The notes under the pieces are model-generated. The model worked only from the letters and a program-made list of their open reading frames with translations. It was not told the DNA's origin and ran no database searches. Shown one piece after another: positions 1 to 11,266 of a DNA stretch of 41,462 bases. The stretch comes from Cylindrodendrum hubeiense (taxonomy: Eukaryota; Ascomycota; Sordariomycetes; Hypocreales; Nectriaceae): assembly GCA_014621425.1 (NCBI GenBank), contig JAANBB010000363.1, forward strand, positions 1 to 41,462, written 5' to 3'. How positions within the stretch are numbered: position 1 is the first letter of the stretch; the number at the start of each line of letters is the position of its first letter. Made by a program: the position numbers and the translations under genes.

Positions 1-66
1 AGTGGCAGCGACAGCGGCAGTGGCAGCGACAGCGGCAGTGGCAGCGACAGCGGCAGCGGCAGCGGG
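1..66. repeat. 18-bp tandem repeat at the left edge, possibly coding
   Basis: The 18-base unit AGTGGCAGCGACAGCGGC occurs three times in a row (1-18, 19-36, 37-54) and decays into GGCAGC repeats. Read in frame 1 on the plus strand it encodes Ser-Gly-Ser-Asp-Ser-Gly units. That frame stays open to a TGA at 211-213, ending in an Arg/Glu-rich stretch. It could be the 3' end of a gene cut by the window edge, but the tract has almost no T, so a stop-free run is weak evidence. The repeat is certain; the coding role is speculative. Confidence 0.6.
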
Positions 67-3000
67 AACGGCAGCTGCAGTACGGCGGGCGACAAAGGTG
101 ACAAAGAAGACGACAGGCGATCGGTTCGACAAAGGCGGTACGAAGGCGGTTTAGGAAGAGAGAGGAGCGAGAGAGGGGAGCGAGAGAGAGAAACGAATGT
201 TGGGAGCGTATGATGGCACGCCGTGAGGAGAGACAAGAGAGACAAGAGGACGGGAGAATGCAGGACAGAGATCAGAGATGTAAGGGCCAAGGTTTAAGGT
301 AGAGTCCGGCGACTCGCGGTACCTCTGGGGACCCGGCCTTGTTTGGTTTGGAGGTTCCGCCCCAGCGCAAACCAAACAAGGCAATTAATTACCCTTCGGA
401 CAGTGCAGAACAACGATGGATTCAATGTGGAAAGAGTGGAGAGGGAGGGGGCAGACCGGCCAGGATGGGACGGGCAGGAGAATGGGATGGGGGACGCAAA
501 GTGGCAGAAGTGGGTGTGCGAGGACGCCACAGACGGGTCACAGATGGGTCGCGGTTGGGTCACAGATGACGGCCCTTGGAGGACGGATGTGCTTGGGCGT
601 TGTTGCAGCGCGGTACGTGCAGTGTAACCTCCGAAGGCGAAGTTCCAGTGGCCGAGTAGCGTCGGGCCAGGCGCTCCAGGGGACTCAAGGGGACTCAAGG
701 GGGCATCATTACCTTATTACCACCTGCTGATGCCGGCCATGGGTACCTGAAGCCCGCCCAGGGAGCGTGCTCTGTGCTTGGTGGCTCCCACATGTCTGCT
801 CCACACCTGTGTCTGTGCTGTGCAATGCTGATATGCAGCGCTGCTATGCGGCGGCGCACCGGATCGTCAGAGTGTGTACTTGGTCGGCTCGTTAAAGGCC
901 CCGGCGCCAGCATTTCTTTACCTGATCTGACATTGTGTGCTCGGCTATTTCCAGCACCAAGGTTAGTCAGTTGGTATGTGAGTACGTAGGCACCGGCGAT
1001 GAACCCGACTCAGGGCAGACAGGCATCGCGGCGCAGTATGCTGCACTCGGTACATACCAGGTAGGTTAGGTAGGTTAGATAGGTAGGTAGGTACGGTACG
1101 GCACATATGCCTATACGGTACAGGATGCGCTTGTCCCTTTTCTCCTTGGTCCGCTGCCGTCGACCTAGGCTCCTAGTTCGTTTAGGGGGGGGATACCGGT
1201 CTTGTTGGCGGGTTCTGGGGGATGCCAAACTCCTAACCTTGGTAGGTGGTCCCGTCCAGTGGAGTCCGGACTAGCGAGGTCAAAAGACGGGAGTCATGAC
1301 CGGCTGCGTCCAAAGGGAACTGAACATGCCCGAGTGCAGCAGCTCTGCGGCGGAGTCCTACATCCGTACATACGTAGTAACACAGCATCAGAGACAGTGG
1401 CTGGCTGCCGCTGCGCTGTCTGCGCTGTCTGCGTTGTCTGCGCCGTCTGCAGAGAGGCGTTGGCGCAAAGAGTCGCGAACAGGGTCGGCCTCTGTGCGTG
1501 ACACAGGTGACACAAAACAAAAACGGCCACTGGAAGGGGGCTGCATCGAGCGTCTCCATGTCTCCATGTCCCCATCCTTTCGCGTGTGTGTCTTGGACGA
1601 CAGACCAGGCAAGGGACCATCTTCTCCTCTCTCTCCAATCTCTCCACCATCGGTCCAATCCCCCAATCCCCCAGGACTCGAGACCCAGACCAAACCAGAA
1701 CGGCCAGGGGGGCTTTGGCCCGCAGAACCCTTGTTTGGACTCCACCGGCTCCCAGAGTCCAAGCCGTTTCTGGGCCGTGGTGCGGCAGGGGACTGTGCAG
1801 CCACCGGGTCTGGGGTACATTGGCCATCCCCATGACCGCTCATTTCACTCTGTCCCGGCCATTGTGGTCATTTGTCGTTGCCCGTTGAAGTCGACGGCGC
1901 CTTACCACGTAGTACGGAGTATTGGAGGCTTGGACGCCGTCCTCTTGGGGCTGCTTGGGGCTGGCTGGCCCCGGTAAGCCTCGCGTCGGTCGCCCCTCGG
2001 TCGCTCCCCATCGCAACGGCAGATGAGTGGTGGATGGCTTTGACAGCCCGGCCTTGCAGCGAAGCCTGGTCAGCCTCAGCCGACACGGGGACCCGACTCC
2101 AGAGGATCCTCTTCTTACTGGGTCCGTCAGAGGCTTGTATAGTCTTGATGCCGGCGAGGACGAGCGAGCCTCTCACAGACGAGCATCTTGGACTTCGCCT
2201 CTTCTTCGCCTCTTCATCGCCTCCTGTTAGGTGTCCCCATGCCTTGCCAGGCCGCCTCCGCCTTTCTCTTCAGCCGCCGGCGCCCTTGTCAACTTGTCCC
2301 CGACACTGCTCAAACCTGTCCGGTCTTGGTCGAGTCGCAGGTGGCGACCCATTTGCGAGCCCTGGCATGCAAGCCTGACGGAACGGGCATGTCAAAAAGT
2401 CGCCCCTGTAGGCCAGTGGACACCACCCCAATCCACAACTCGCCTCTGTGATGCGTCAGGCCAACTAGAATTACAGCGCTTGAGCACGTAGCCCCCAGCT
2501 GGCTCCAGCTCCCGCCCGCTGGTCCCCCCCCCCAGATGTATGTTTTTTTATAGCAATTCCAGCAGCCCCGTCGAGGCACTAGCACAGCACCGACTCACTT
2601 AGACCAACCCGAGCCAAAGGCAATCTGCACGCGTGTCGATTGAGCGAGGGATCAGCAGAATGGGATTTTCTGACATTGCGGGAGATAGCCATTGACTTCT
2701 ATTCCTGGCCGCCCCCCAGTCAGACTACTGCCTGCGAGCGTGTACGGTCCACCTACCCAGCCAAGCCACGTTGTGTGTTACAACTTGCTGCCGCGGCGAT
2801 GGCGGGGTCCAGCAGAATCGACATGGCACCTTTCCACGACAGTTGACGTGAGGGCGGCGGCTTCGAGTAATACCGCCAGGTCCCCTGATGCCAGCCGTCG
2901 TCATCAAAGGCGACCCCGGCTGCTCGGTTGATCTTGGAGCTTACTCGCTTCCACCGAGACTGGAGACGTGGCCGCCGATGGCCGATGGCCGATGCCGTCA

Positions 3001-4157
3001 CTTGGTGCAATCAGATTCCATGGTTCGAGACAACACACCCACCAGCTTGCCAGCTTCTTCGCAGGACGTTCCAATGTTCGTCCCATCTCGCCCGGGCCAA
3101 TCACGCAGTGCACATTGTCCTGCAAGACCGGTCACTACCGAACGCCAAAGCAAGCAGCCTCCTCCTGTTGCAGCCGACGTCACCAAACCCACGTCTCCAG
3201 TTTCAACTGGTCCATCTGTTTCAGGCCCCTCGCACATGTCATCTCTCTTCCATCCATGCCCCCGAGCAGCACCCACCAATGACACGCATCCCGTCGCAGG
3301 GAGGACGCCGCATCCCCTAGCGGCGCCCGTGCCGTCGCCATCGCAGGAACCAGTATCCATAGGGAGGCCGCAAATGCTCCGTCCAGTAACTAACCTCCTG
3401 GCTCCGGAATCGATTGGTCCCGGGCATAAAATTGGCGTGCACAGCATCATCGTAATTGATCTAATCTTCATCTCCCTGTCTAGCATCTCGAGGTCCACTT
3501 GGCCAACCATGAACCCGTATTCGACAGGAGAATGCCCCCTCTCCACAGTGTCCTCTCTAGTCCATATAATCTGTTGGTCGTCGAATTGGTCCCGTCTTCA
3601 GCAATTCCAATGAGCACGCGCAATCCACGGATGAGAAACAGCCGCGTATCCCCCCCCTCCAAGCCCGTGCGGCATCGGGGAGGTGCGTTAGCTAGATGAT
3701 CTCAATTCCACCCCCGCTATCATCATCTCTCATCTTGGGACACAATTATCTGCCTGTGCAGCACTACCGTCCATAAGACCGCCTAAACCCTCTCGAAGCG
3801 CACTGTAATTCATTCTCTGTATAATTTGACTCATCTCTTTTCTATCAGAATGGCCTAATGTTTACCAAGGTGAGAGCTCTTGCATGACGCTTTGATTCCA
3901 CGTGACAGAAAGATCGTCTGTCTTGGCTGAGTCCGGTATTCACTGACAGCCATGCACATCACTTTTAAAGCTGATCCTCGGAGAAGGGCACGCGACCTTA
4001 AATCAACTCCAAGAACCCTTGTCTTGAGAAAAACCCAGCTATTCCCAAACGCCTAGCCTATGCATGATGCAGTGGGCTGTAAAATAGTTTACAACTTTAC
4101 ACTTGCCCTTCCAGTTCTACTTCCCACTCCGCCCCATATATTTGGCCCTTTTCCCAT
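67..4157. other. Gene-free GC-rich region with short tandem repeats
   Basis: I see no convincing gene here. The open frames overlap on both strands, lack recognisable motifs and look like products of base composition. The region holds short direct repeats: a 10-mer GGACTCAAGG twice at 681-700, TAGGT-type repeats at about 1060-1095, a 9-mer (GCTGTCTGC and variants) four times at 1415-1450, and GGCCGAT repeats at about 2977-2996. The palindrome-like 12-mer TACCACGTAGTA lies at 1903-1914. The right end, next to the ERV46 stop codon, probably contains its 3' UTR. Relics of a decayed mobile element cannot be excluded by eye. Confidence 0.5.
1415..1450. repeat. 9-bp tandem repeat, four copies
   Basis: The units GCTGTCTGC, GCTGTCTGC, GTTGTCTGC and GCCGTCTGC run head to tail. 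The period of nine produces spurious long frames on both strands, with Ala-Leu-Ser repeats on the plus strand. No function is evident. Confidence 0.75.
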
Positions 4158-5640
4158 TTACTGATCCTTGGATCGAAGCTTCTTCAGACGCGCGGCGCCC
4201 TCGAACAGTCCTCGGTCAACCGCAGCAGCGACAGTCAGAGTTCCACCGACAATGGCGCAGAGACCGGCCAGGAAACCGCTGAAGTTCTTGGTCCTCTCCT
4301 CGCGGTTGATGACCTTCATGGGCGAAATGTCCTAATAGCATGTTAGCTGCCGTTTCCATCTTTAACATGAGTGGATTCAAGACTTACGTAGGAGAAGAAG
4401 ACGCCAGGGATACCACCTCGAGAGTGGAGACGCTCGGCGTGACCTTCAGCAGCGTCGTTACCTCCAGCCAGGCTTCGCTTGTGGCTAGTGACCGAGTACT
4501 GGTGAGTCTCGAGGCTGCCGTCCTCCGAAGTGCCATAGGTTCCCAGGCCGGTCTTGTCATCCTGCAGCAAGCCGGCAAGCGGGAGGGAGCTGCTGTCCCA
4601 GCCGAGGGGCAGGTAGGACGTGGGGACAATCTTGACAAAGTACATGAAGTTGAAGTTGGGATCCTTGGTGTCCTGGTGGGTGCCGTCAAGGGGGTTCAGG
4701 TGGTGGTTAGTCCAGGGCAGAGCCGCCTTGGAGCCAATGCGACGGGCGACCTCGTCAGGAAGCTGGGGTCCGAAGCGCAGAGAGTGAACGGTGTGGGTGA
4801 AGTCGTGCGACTTGCCCTCAGGCACATCCCAGTAGTTCTTCAAGTCGTGCACATGCATGTTGCCGTTGCTGAAGCTGCGGCCGGGGGCAAGATGGAAGTT
4901 GCCCACGACCTTGTTCACACGCAGGCCACCCTCAATGCGGCATCCCTCCTCGCGCTGGGCGTCCAGCTTCTCGGCGTAGTTCTCGCGCTCGCACTGCTCC
5001 ACGTTCTCGCCACGGCCAAAGGCCCACGAGGCCAGGGCGTAAGCCTCTCGAACCTCCTCACAAGTGTTACAGCAGCCAGCCTTCTTTGCATTGGCGGGCA
5101 CCGGGGCGCCGTAGCAGCCACCGCAGTATTCGGGGTCGAGATGGTCGGCCGACTCGTCGTGGAGGGCCAGGGACTGGATGTCGATGACGGAGCCGCCGCG
5201 AGCCTGGGGCTGGAGGCGAACCTTGTTGACTCCGGCCATGACGCCGTGCTGCTGCTCGCCAGAGACATCCATGACGTCCAGAGTCAAGAGCTCGCAGGGC
5301 ATCTTGGGGAAGGTGATGTTGAGGTGGATCTCCATTCGCTCTCCTACACGAGACACTGTTAGCTACCTCGAACCTCGCGACACGGGCAATGAATGCCGTG
5401 CAAATGCATGCAGAGCAATGGAAGTGTGTGTGTACCTCGTCCCTTGTCAACGATGAGCTCCGGGTGTATCACGACCCGGCGATAATCTGCCCATTCTCCC
5501 CACGCAAGGAAGACGACGACGAGCAGCGAGACGATGGTGACGACGCCGCCGCTGGTGGTTCGGATGCGCGCCTCGTCAACCGTCTTGGTGAAGGCATCGA
5601 GCCTCGTAAATCGCGACTTGGCAGAAATTGCGAACGACAT
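4158..5640 (-). CDS. ERV46: ERV46/ERGIC3-type COPII vesicle cargo receptor
   Basis: Exons are 5640-5436, 5343-4388 and 4331-4158, with 92 and 56 bp introns, giving 444 residues (yeast Erv46 is 415). The protein is the partner of Erv41 in vesicles cycling between ER and Golgi and acts in retrieval and cargo sorting. It begins with a short cytosolic segment ending near residue 30, followed by a membrane helix at about 33-50, as in the ERGIC_N domain. A large lumenal domain follows, with a cysteine cluster at 142-163 (YCGGCYG then AGCCNTC), typical of Erv46. A second membrane helix at about 404-427 leaves a basic cytosolic tail with LKKLRSKDQ. The start is the ATG giving MSFAISAKSRFTRLDAF. The last exon was joined by eye at FFSY-DISPMKV, which is in frame and matches the family. 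The gene is divergent from the CstF-64-like gene. Confidence 0.93.
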
Positions 5641-6494
5641 GGTGTAGGATGGTGCTGGTGCAGCAAACAAAGTCGGGTCGGGTGAGGTAAGATATCTTGT
5701 CCGTCGAGGATTCGGTTGTCAATTACGACACAGGGCGCGTGTCGCTATCAGCGTAGCTCGCCGGATGCGGAAAAAGGGGAGTGTTGCTCTAAACCCGGGA
5801 ACGGGGAGGAGGAAAAGCAAAAGGAGCGACAATCAATTGCGGTGGTTCGAGTAAGACACCATATGGGCCGGAACTGGCACCTCGCAAAGCTGAAGACGGG
5901 AGTTCAGGTTACGGTTACGACGACGCAACGCAACCGCCCGGAGATGATTGTTTCGGGCTGTAAGTAAAGGCCACCTTCGCACTTCCACGTTGCCAATTGC
6001 GCCTGCGGCTGATGCTGCAGCTCTCAGCCTTTCCCTTGCGAACCAGCGACCGGGGGGCCCTTGTCCGATTGCGCCGATTGCACCAATTGTACCAATTGCA
6101 CTAATTCCCGTGCTGCACGCCCGGAGGCGGAAAATCACCGGCTTTGTGCTCGGGAGTGGGGCTGCGGTGTGGCTGAAGCATGGGAAGCTCTACCACGTAG
6201 TATCCACGCGCAGCGCATCAGCCTGCTTGCTGGGGCGTAGCTCATCCACGCGAGGCTGAGAAATTCGACCTCTCCAAGTTTCTGAGTATCCAAGGCCCCA
6301 AGACTCCAAGAATCCAGCCTCGAACATCACGACCACCTCGACTGCCTCGGCTCCTGCAAACGAATCACCACAGCCGACCGTCACGGGCTCGCACTTTTCT
6401 TCAGCCACAGCACGCCGATTATACCGTACACCCCTCCAACTCTCTCCATCACCAGTCTCGATCGCATCCCGCTCATCACGCCTCTTTGTCCAAC
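5641..6494. promoter_or_regulatory. Divergent promoter between ERV46 and the CstF-64-like gene
   Basis: These 854 bases separate two start codons that point away from each other, so both promoters must lie here. The central part contains a 9-bp tandem repeat with CCAAT boxes (6065-6109) and the 12-mer TACCACGTAGTA at 6191-6202. The segment just before 6495 is pyrimidine-rich, as expected of a fungal 5' leader. No gene is supported inside. Confidence 0.6.
6065..6109. repeat. 9-bp tandem repeat carrying CCAAT motifs
   Basis: Five degenerate 9-base units run in series: CCGATTGCG, CCGATTGCA, CCAATTGTA, CCAATTGCA, CTAATTCCC. The middle units contain CCAAT on the plus strand, and all central units carry ATTG. 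CCAAT is the target of the fungal HAP/CBF complex in general. Whether these copies bind it is an inference from the motif and the promoter location. Confidence 0.65.
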
Positions 6495-7563
6495 ATGTCG
6501 ACAAGACCGCCTTCTCGTGTCGTCTTTGTGGGCAACATCCCCTACGGTACGCACCTCACTGCGCAAGCCAACTCGTCCGAATCGCCACATATCTAACTCG
6601 TTTCACAGGCCTCTCCGAGGAGCAAATCACCGACATCTTCAGCAGCGCCGGCAAAGTAGAACGCTTCCGCCTTGTCTATGATTCAGAGACCGGCCGCCCC
6701 AAGGGCTTTGGCTTCGCCGACTACCCCGATACCGGTATGGTCCCTCGTCACCGCGAAACCCCCAACATGTCTAACGAAACTTCGCAGACTCGGCTTCCTC
6801 GGCGGTGCGCAACCTGAATGATTATGAGATCATGGGCCGTAAGCTCCGTGTCGACTTCTCCAACGACCAGAAGAGCACCGATGACGACAACCAGGTAATG
6901 ACCTTACATCCCCATCCGTGAGACAACAACTAATCCATCTCCCAGGGACAGTCCGGTCACAACGCCCACGCGTCCAATGGCGCCGCCCCCGCCAACTACA
7001 ACACCCAGTCAAGCTCCCTGCCTCCTCTACCTGCTGGAAAGGAGCTTCCCCCAGGCGTCACCTGCACCGATGCCATCTCCCGCACGCTCGAGACTCTCCC
7101 TCCCCCTCAGCTTCTCGATATTCTCGTCCAGATGAAGACCCTCGCCACCTCCGAGCCACAGCGCGCCACCGAACTCCTTCAGCAAGCCCCTCAGTTAGCC
7201 TATGCCGTCTTCCAAGCCCTCCTCCTCATGGGTCTCGTCTCTCCCGAAGCGATTCAGTCCGTCGTCGAGCCGGGTGCCCCCCCGCCCGCGCAGGCTCCTC
7301 CTGTCGGCTACCCGTCCGCCCCGATGCCCGGCTACCCCGGTGCGAGTAACACTCCTCCTGTCGTCGCCATGCCGTATCAGGCGCCGCCGCAGGCATATGG
7401 TGCGCCCGCGGCTGCTCCTGCTCCCGCCCCCGCTGGCCAGGATCCCGATGCTCTCATGAGGGCCGTCATGGAGCTTCCTCAGGCTCAAATCGATATGCTC
7501 CCTGAGGCTGAGCGCCAACAGATTCTGGCCCTCCGAGCTACCTTTTCTGGCCAGCGACGATGA
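6495..7563 (+). CDS. CstF-64/Rna15-type cleavage and polyadenylation factor
   Basis: Exons are 6495-6546, 6609-6734, 6788-6894 and 6946-7563, giving 300 residues. An N-terminal RRM spans about 8-86, with RNP2 VFVGNI (10-15) and RNP1 KGFGFADY (49-56). A hinge-like helical segment follows at about 136-200 (RTLETLPPPQLLDILVQM onward), where CstF-64 family members bind the CstF-77/Rna14 partner. A Pro/Ala-rich linker comes next. A C-terminal helical domain (about 261-296) contains LPEAERQQILALR, the typical CSTF_C ending. The family recognises U/GU-rich signals downstream of the poly(A) site during pre-mRNA 3' end formation in the nucleus. The protein is shorter than animal CstF-64, as is usual in fungi. 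All three introns keep the RRM in frame, which supports the model. It converges on the Mg transporter gene. Confidence 0.92.
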
Positions 7564-8615
7564 TTGTGTCCGGAGCAGATCATTTTAATTCGACGTCATA
7601 TTAAGAGGAGCCCAGTTGGAAACTTTTCTACAGTGTTCCGCTCTCTTGGTCGGCGTCGTCGAGCAACTTTGTTTTGGCGTTATGGCGCAAGTTGATTTCA
7701 ATATGGAACAAGCGCCAAGCAAGGCTCCGGTCCCAGGGGATAAAAGAGTTGTACTGCTACGTACTCTTCAACGACAAAAGCTCTCATAGCGAGGAAGCAT
7801 ATACCTGCATTGCGGAATGGCCAAATCCATGTGGTGTGGTGTCTATGGTCCAGGTAGTCAGGGGTACATGGAGGACAGCATGGAGATAAAATGGACATGG
7901 AATTAGATACCCAAGGCTCCAATGTACTTTGATGACAGTTTGATTCGGCCTGCTATATCCTTGCTAGGTGATGTCTGTAGGCAACAACCGCGGAGTATCA
8001 TTCTGTGTTGCAAATTAGTATAGGGTAGGAAGCGCTTCAATTTCAATTACAGTGACGGTTTGTCGCCCTCGTCTATTGTCTTGATGTTTATTCAATCTAT
8101 TAATAATAAGTTGGTCTGTATCTGTCTGTAAGTAACTGTGGCTATGTATTCAACGCACTCTTTGTGTGTTGGCTCTTTTTTATAATTTATCGTGTTAGGA
8201 GTAACAATGTTGATTCCTTCGGTCTGCAACAACATCGGTTGAACATTTCCTTGAGGAGAAAAACAGAAAATAGAGAGTGAAAATCAAGCGAGCATACAAC
8301 AATTTTATATATTCTGGCCGCTGGCAACCCAATTTAGTCGCTGGAACCCTCTGTATTCCCAAACCTCCATCAGCGCCGGGTATTCATTCTAGCGGATGAC
8401 CTCACTCTCCGCCATACCCCGAACCAGAGTCCCCCTAAAGCCACGCTCCAATGAAAATAAAAGAATGAAAGACAGCAGAAAACAGGTCCATATCGGACGC
8501 CTGCCGCTCAGTCAATCTAACAGAGAAATCAAACGCCAACCCAAATGCTAGCCTCACCGCCTAATAACAATATGTTTCCTATTTCCAAAGGCCGTTAAAC
8601 CGCCCCCAATATGTC
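7564..8615. other. Convergent intergenic region, no gene seen
   Basis: This stretch lies between two convergent genes and should hold both 3' UTRs. It is richer in A and T than its flanks around 8040-8200, with TTATTCAATCTATTAATAATAAG-like sequence that would suit poly(A) signals. Small open frames here show no recognisable product. Confidence 0.5.
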
Positions 8616-11266
8616 CTAAACAATGTTGTATACCCTCTTCGCGACCATGTAGCATGCCAGACCGAAGAATACAAGGCCTGCAGCGATCCAAGCAAACCAC
8701 GCGAGGTCGCCTTCATGATCCTGACCAGGTACCCATACGTTCATGCCCCACAGACCGGTGATGATGTTCATGGGGAGAACGATGGTGCCTAGAACGGTGA
8801 GCTTGCCAAGCACATCGGCTGTCTGTTCCTGTCGTTCGTTCATGCGGATATTGATTTGGGCCAGATAGTTACCGTGGGATCGCGCCAGTATCCTGTGATT
8901 GTTAGTACGAATCATTCAACGTGGGAGGGATACCCGGAAGTGACAAGACTTACTTTTCGTAATGGCCGAGATTAGACGTCATGGTGACAATGTGATCTTG
9001 AATATCACCAAGATACAAACCAATCTCGGATCGTGGTGCAACGTCCCACCGCTCATTGCAACGCTTGGCAAAGCCCTTGATGACGTCTGCCTTGTTGCCC
9101 AGCAATCGATAAAGGCTCATCACCCTCTTTCTGCAATCACCGACACGTCGAAGCATGTCGCCGCTTGGGTCTGAAACCGTCACGGCGTCGTCAGCCTTTG
9201 AACTGCCCAGATCAATCTTTAGACGCTTTTCGGCAGATGAGTGCAATTTCAAAATTGCATCATCGATCTCGTCCACTTCATCCTCGATGTTCTGGATTAG
9301 AGGCTGGAAGACATCGGTGATGTCATCAATGATGGCATACGAGATCCAATCTGATGACAAGATGAGATAGTCCCGCAATTGACGGATTCGGCGGCGGACG
9401 TTCGCAGAATGCGGTGTCATGGAGAAGTGGAAGCTGAGGACGCCTTCTCTGAAAACGACAACGTACATGTCGACCGGCTCTAGGAAGTTATCGCTGTTAT
9501 TGTCCTGGTCGAAGGTTCGATAGTTGACAAAGTAATAGTGACGGAATAGCTCAACCTTCTCTCGGGCCTCTTGCAACATGATATCCTCTGCGGTGAGAGG
9601 GTGGATGCCAAAGGCCTTAGAGATGGCCTTCATCTCAGGTTCCGTAGGGCAGAGAACGTCAAGCCACCAGACGGGTCGATCGCCATACCGTATGACCTTC
9701 TCCTTGGGTTCAACGAATGCGGCTTGCGAAGCCCTTACGCTCTCGTCCGATGACTTTTGTCCAGAGGGTGTGGCGCGCCCAGAGTCGCTCCTCGAGGCCA
9801 CATGGGCTAGCGGGTCCCTTGGTGGAGAGAACATCCCTTCGGGGCGGAGATCAATGTTGTCGCGTGTAGTTGAAAGAGACGGCTGGCGAGTGGACCCTTT
9901 GGATCCTGATTCCATGCCGGCACCCGGATGATGTAGCCTAACAGGCACAGAAAGAGCATCCTCCTCATCATCAGTCTCATCGTCGGAAGAGAGGACTGGG
10001 GGATCTGGGATAAAAAGCTCTCGGAAGCCGCCACCGGGCTGCACAAGTTCAGAAATGGTTTGGCTGTGGATCGTGCTAGGAAACTCCTCGTTGAAATAGG
10101 TAAACCTGTATGGCGAGTCGGCATCTGTTTGATACCAGCCCTTTCGGACAGGGCGTAGTCGACCATTGATGAGTTGTGGCTCTGTGATCTTCTTGACGCG
10201 ACGCTCATCACTTCGGCCCTCTTTCTCCATATGACTCCATTCCTCTAGGACCGACAGGTCGGGCCACTGACCCCGACGGCGCCGTGTTCTGAACCGGCGG
10301 GGTTCTTGACTCCTGGATTGCGCGTCATCGTCACCGTCACCCATTTCGGACATGCCCGGTCCGGGGAAGCAGACGTCTTGCTCAGCCTCGGTTGCCGCCC
10401 TCCTAAGCTCAGGTCGGTTGTCTCTCAGAGCACCGCCCATATCAGACGCGCCTGCGACCGAACACCTCGGAGACTCGTCACGCAGACTAATCTCGTCCCG
10501 AATCATGACGTCCCCAAAGCTCATGTCCATACCATTGCTGGCACCAAACGTCGGGGATCCAGGCATCGAAGGGGGGTGGTTCACATCGTATCGATCCCTC
10601 CCGCTGTTGGAGGTCCCTAGCCTCGTCATCGAGGACTTGTTCGATGCCCTGCGGCTTCGGGGCCGACTTGACCTGGCGTCGCTTGCACCATAGTTGGACA
10701 GGACCGTCTGCGACCCTCGTGGCCTCGATTCACCGAGGAGGGGAGCTGATTCATCCCATCTCAGAGGGTCAATTTCCTCATCTCCGCTGTGTATTTCTTG
10801 CATCGATCGCAGTCGGCTGCTGCCTTGGTTGGTGAAGGTTGGTCCTGGTGTGAAAGGCGAGGGGGGGCCTGGGGCCGTCGAGGAACGTCTTATGCGTAAC
10901 GGCTGATGGTCCCTGGAAGCGGATTAGGAAACTGGGTGTATCCCAATGTATCGTGGTATTGCAACCCACCTGTGGTCTAGCAAGGCCTCGCTGTCGATGC
11001 TCGTGCTACTCAAGTTCGCATTCGGCATCTTGAAGAAGCCCTCTCCCGACTGTTGCTGAGATTCGTCATGGCCATCATCCTCGTCCAGGGCGGCGAAGCT
11101 CTTCCTTCGCGCTGCGCCTTTTCTTGCCGCCGCGGTGGTTTTTACGCTTCTTGGGCTTCGGTTGATCTGCCGCGCTGGCATTGGATGCGGAGGCGACAGG
11201 CGGGTTCGGAGCTGGGGACGAGGGCTTGGGCGTCCTGACCATGTGATCGAAGCGGTTGCTGGACAT
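8616..11266 (-). CDS. CorA/Mnr2-type magnesium transporter, with apparent frame break in exon 1
   Basis: Exons are 11266-10970, 10912-8954 and 8892-8616, about 843 residues if a one-base frame change in exon 1 is allowed. The long N-terminal cytosolic part is Ser/Arg-rich. The CorA core and its coiled-coil stalk occupy roughly residues 480-750. The last exon carries two membrane helices (about 781-800 and 817-836) separated by the signature GMN at 801-803 (LWGMNVWVPGQ). CorA-family proteins move Mg2+ down its gradient; the yeast Alr/Mnr2 branch works at the plasma membrane or vacuole. The best start is the ATG giving MSSNRFDHMVRTPKP, leading into the basic block KKRKNHRGGKKRR. The next conserved-looking piece, RRKSFAALDEDDG, is in another frame; the switch lies at about 11105-11125 and no acceptable intron fits. 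The joins SEALLDHR-DHQPLR and HYEK-ILARSHG are clean. A sequencing error, a real mutation, or a start further downstream could each explain the break. Confidence 0.85.

Noticed and set aside
1233..1843. Several overlapping frames on both strands around a 9-bp repeat
   Set aside because: The repeat of period nine keeps frames open on both strands at once; the translations are low-complexity and unlike known proteins.
2888..3613. Plus-strand open frame of 241 codons in the left gene-free region
   Set aside because: It is Pro/Ser/Thr-rich with no domain, no codon pattern like the true genes and no splice partners. It remains only a weak possibility.
4340..5362. Plus-strand open frame of 340 codons opposite ERV46
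   Set aside because: It mirrors the codon pattern of the ERV46 exon (third-position C/G bias makes the antisense frame stop-free), has Val/Leu/Gly-rich low-quality sequence and no motif.
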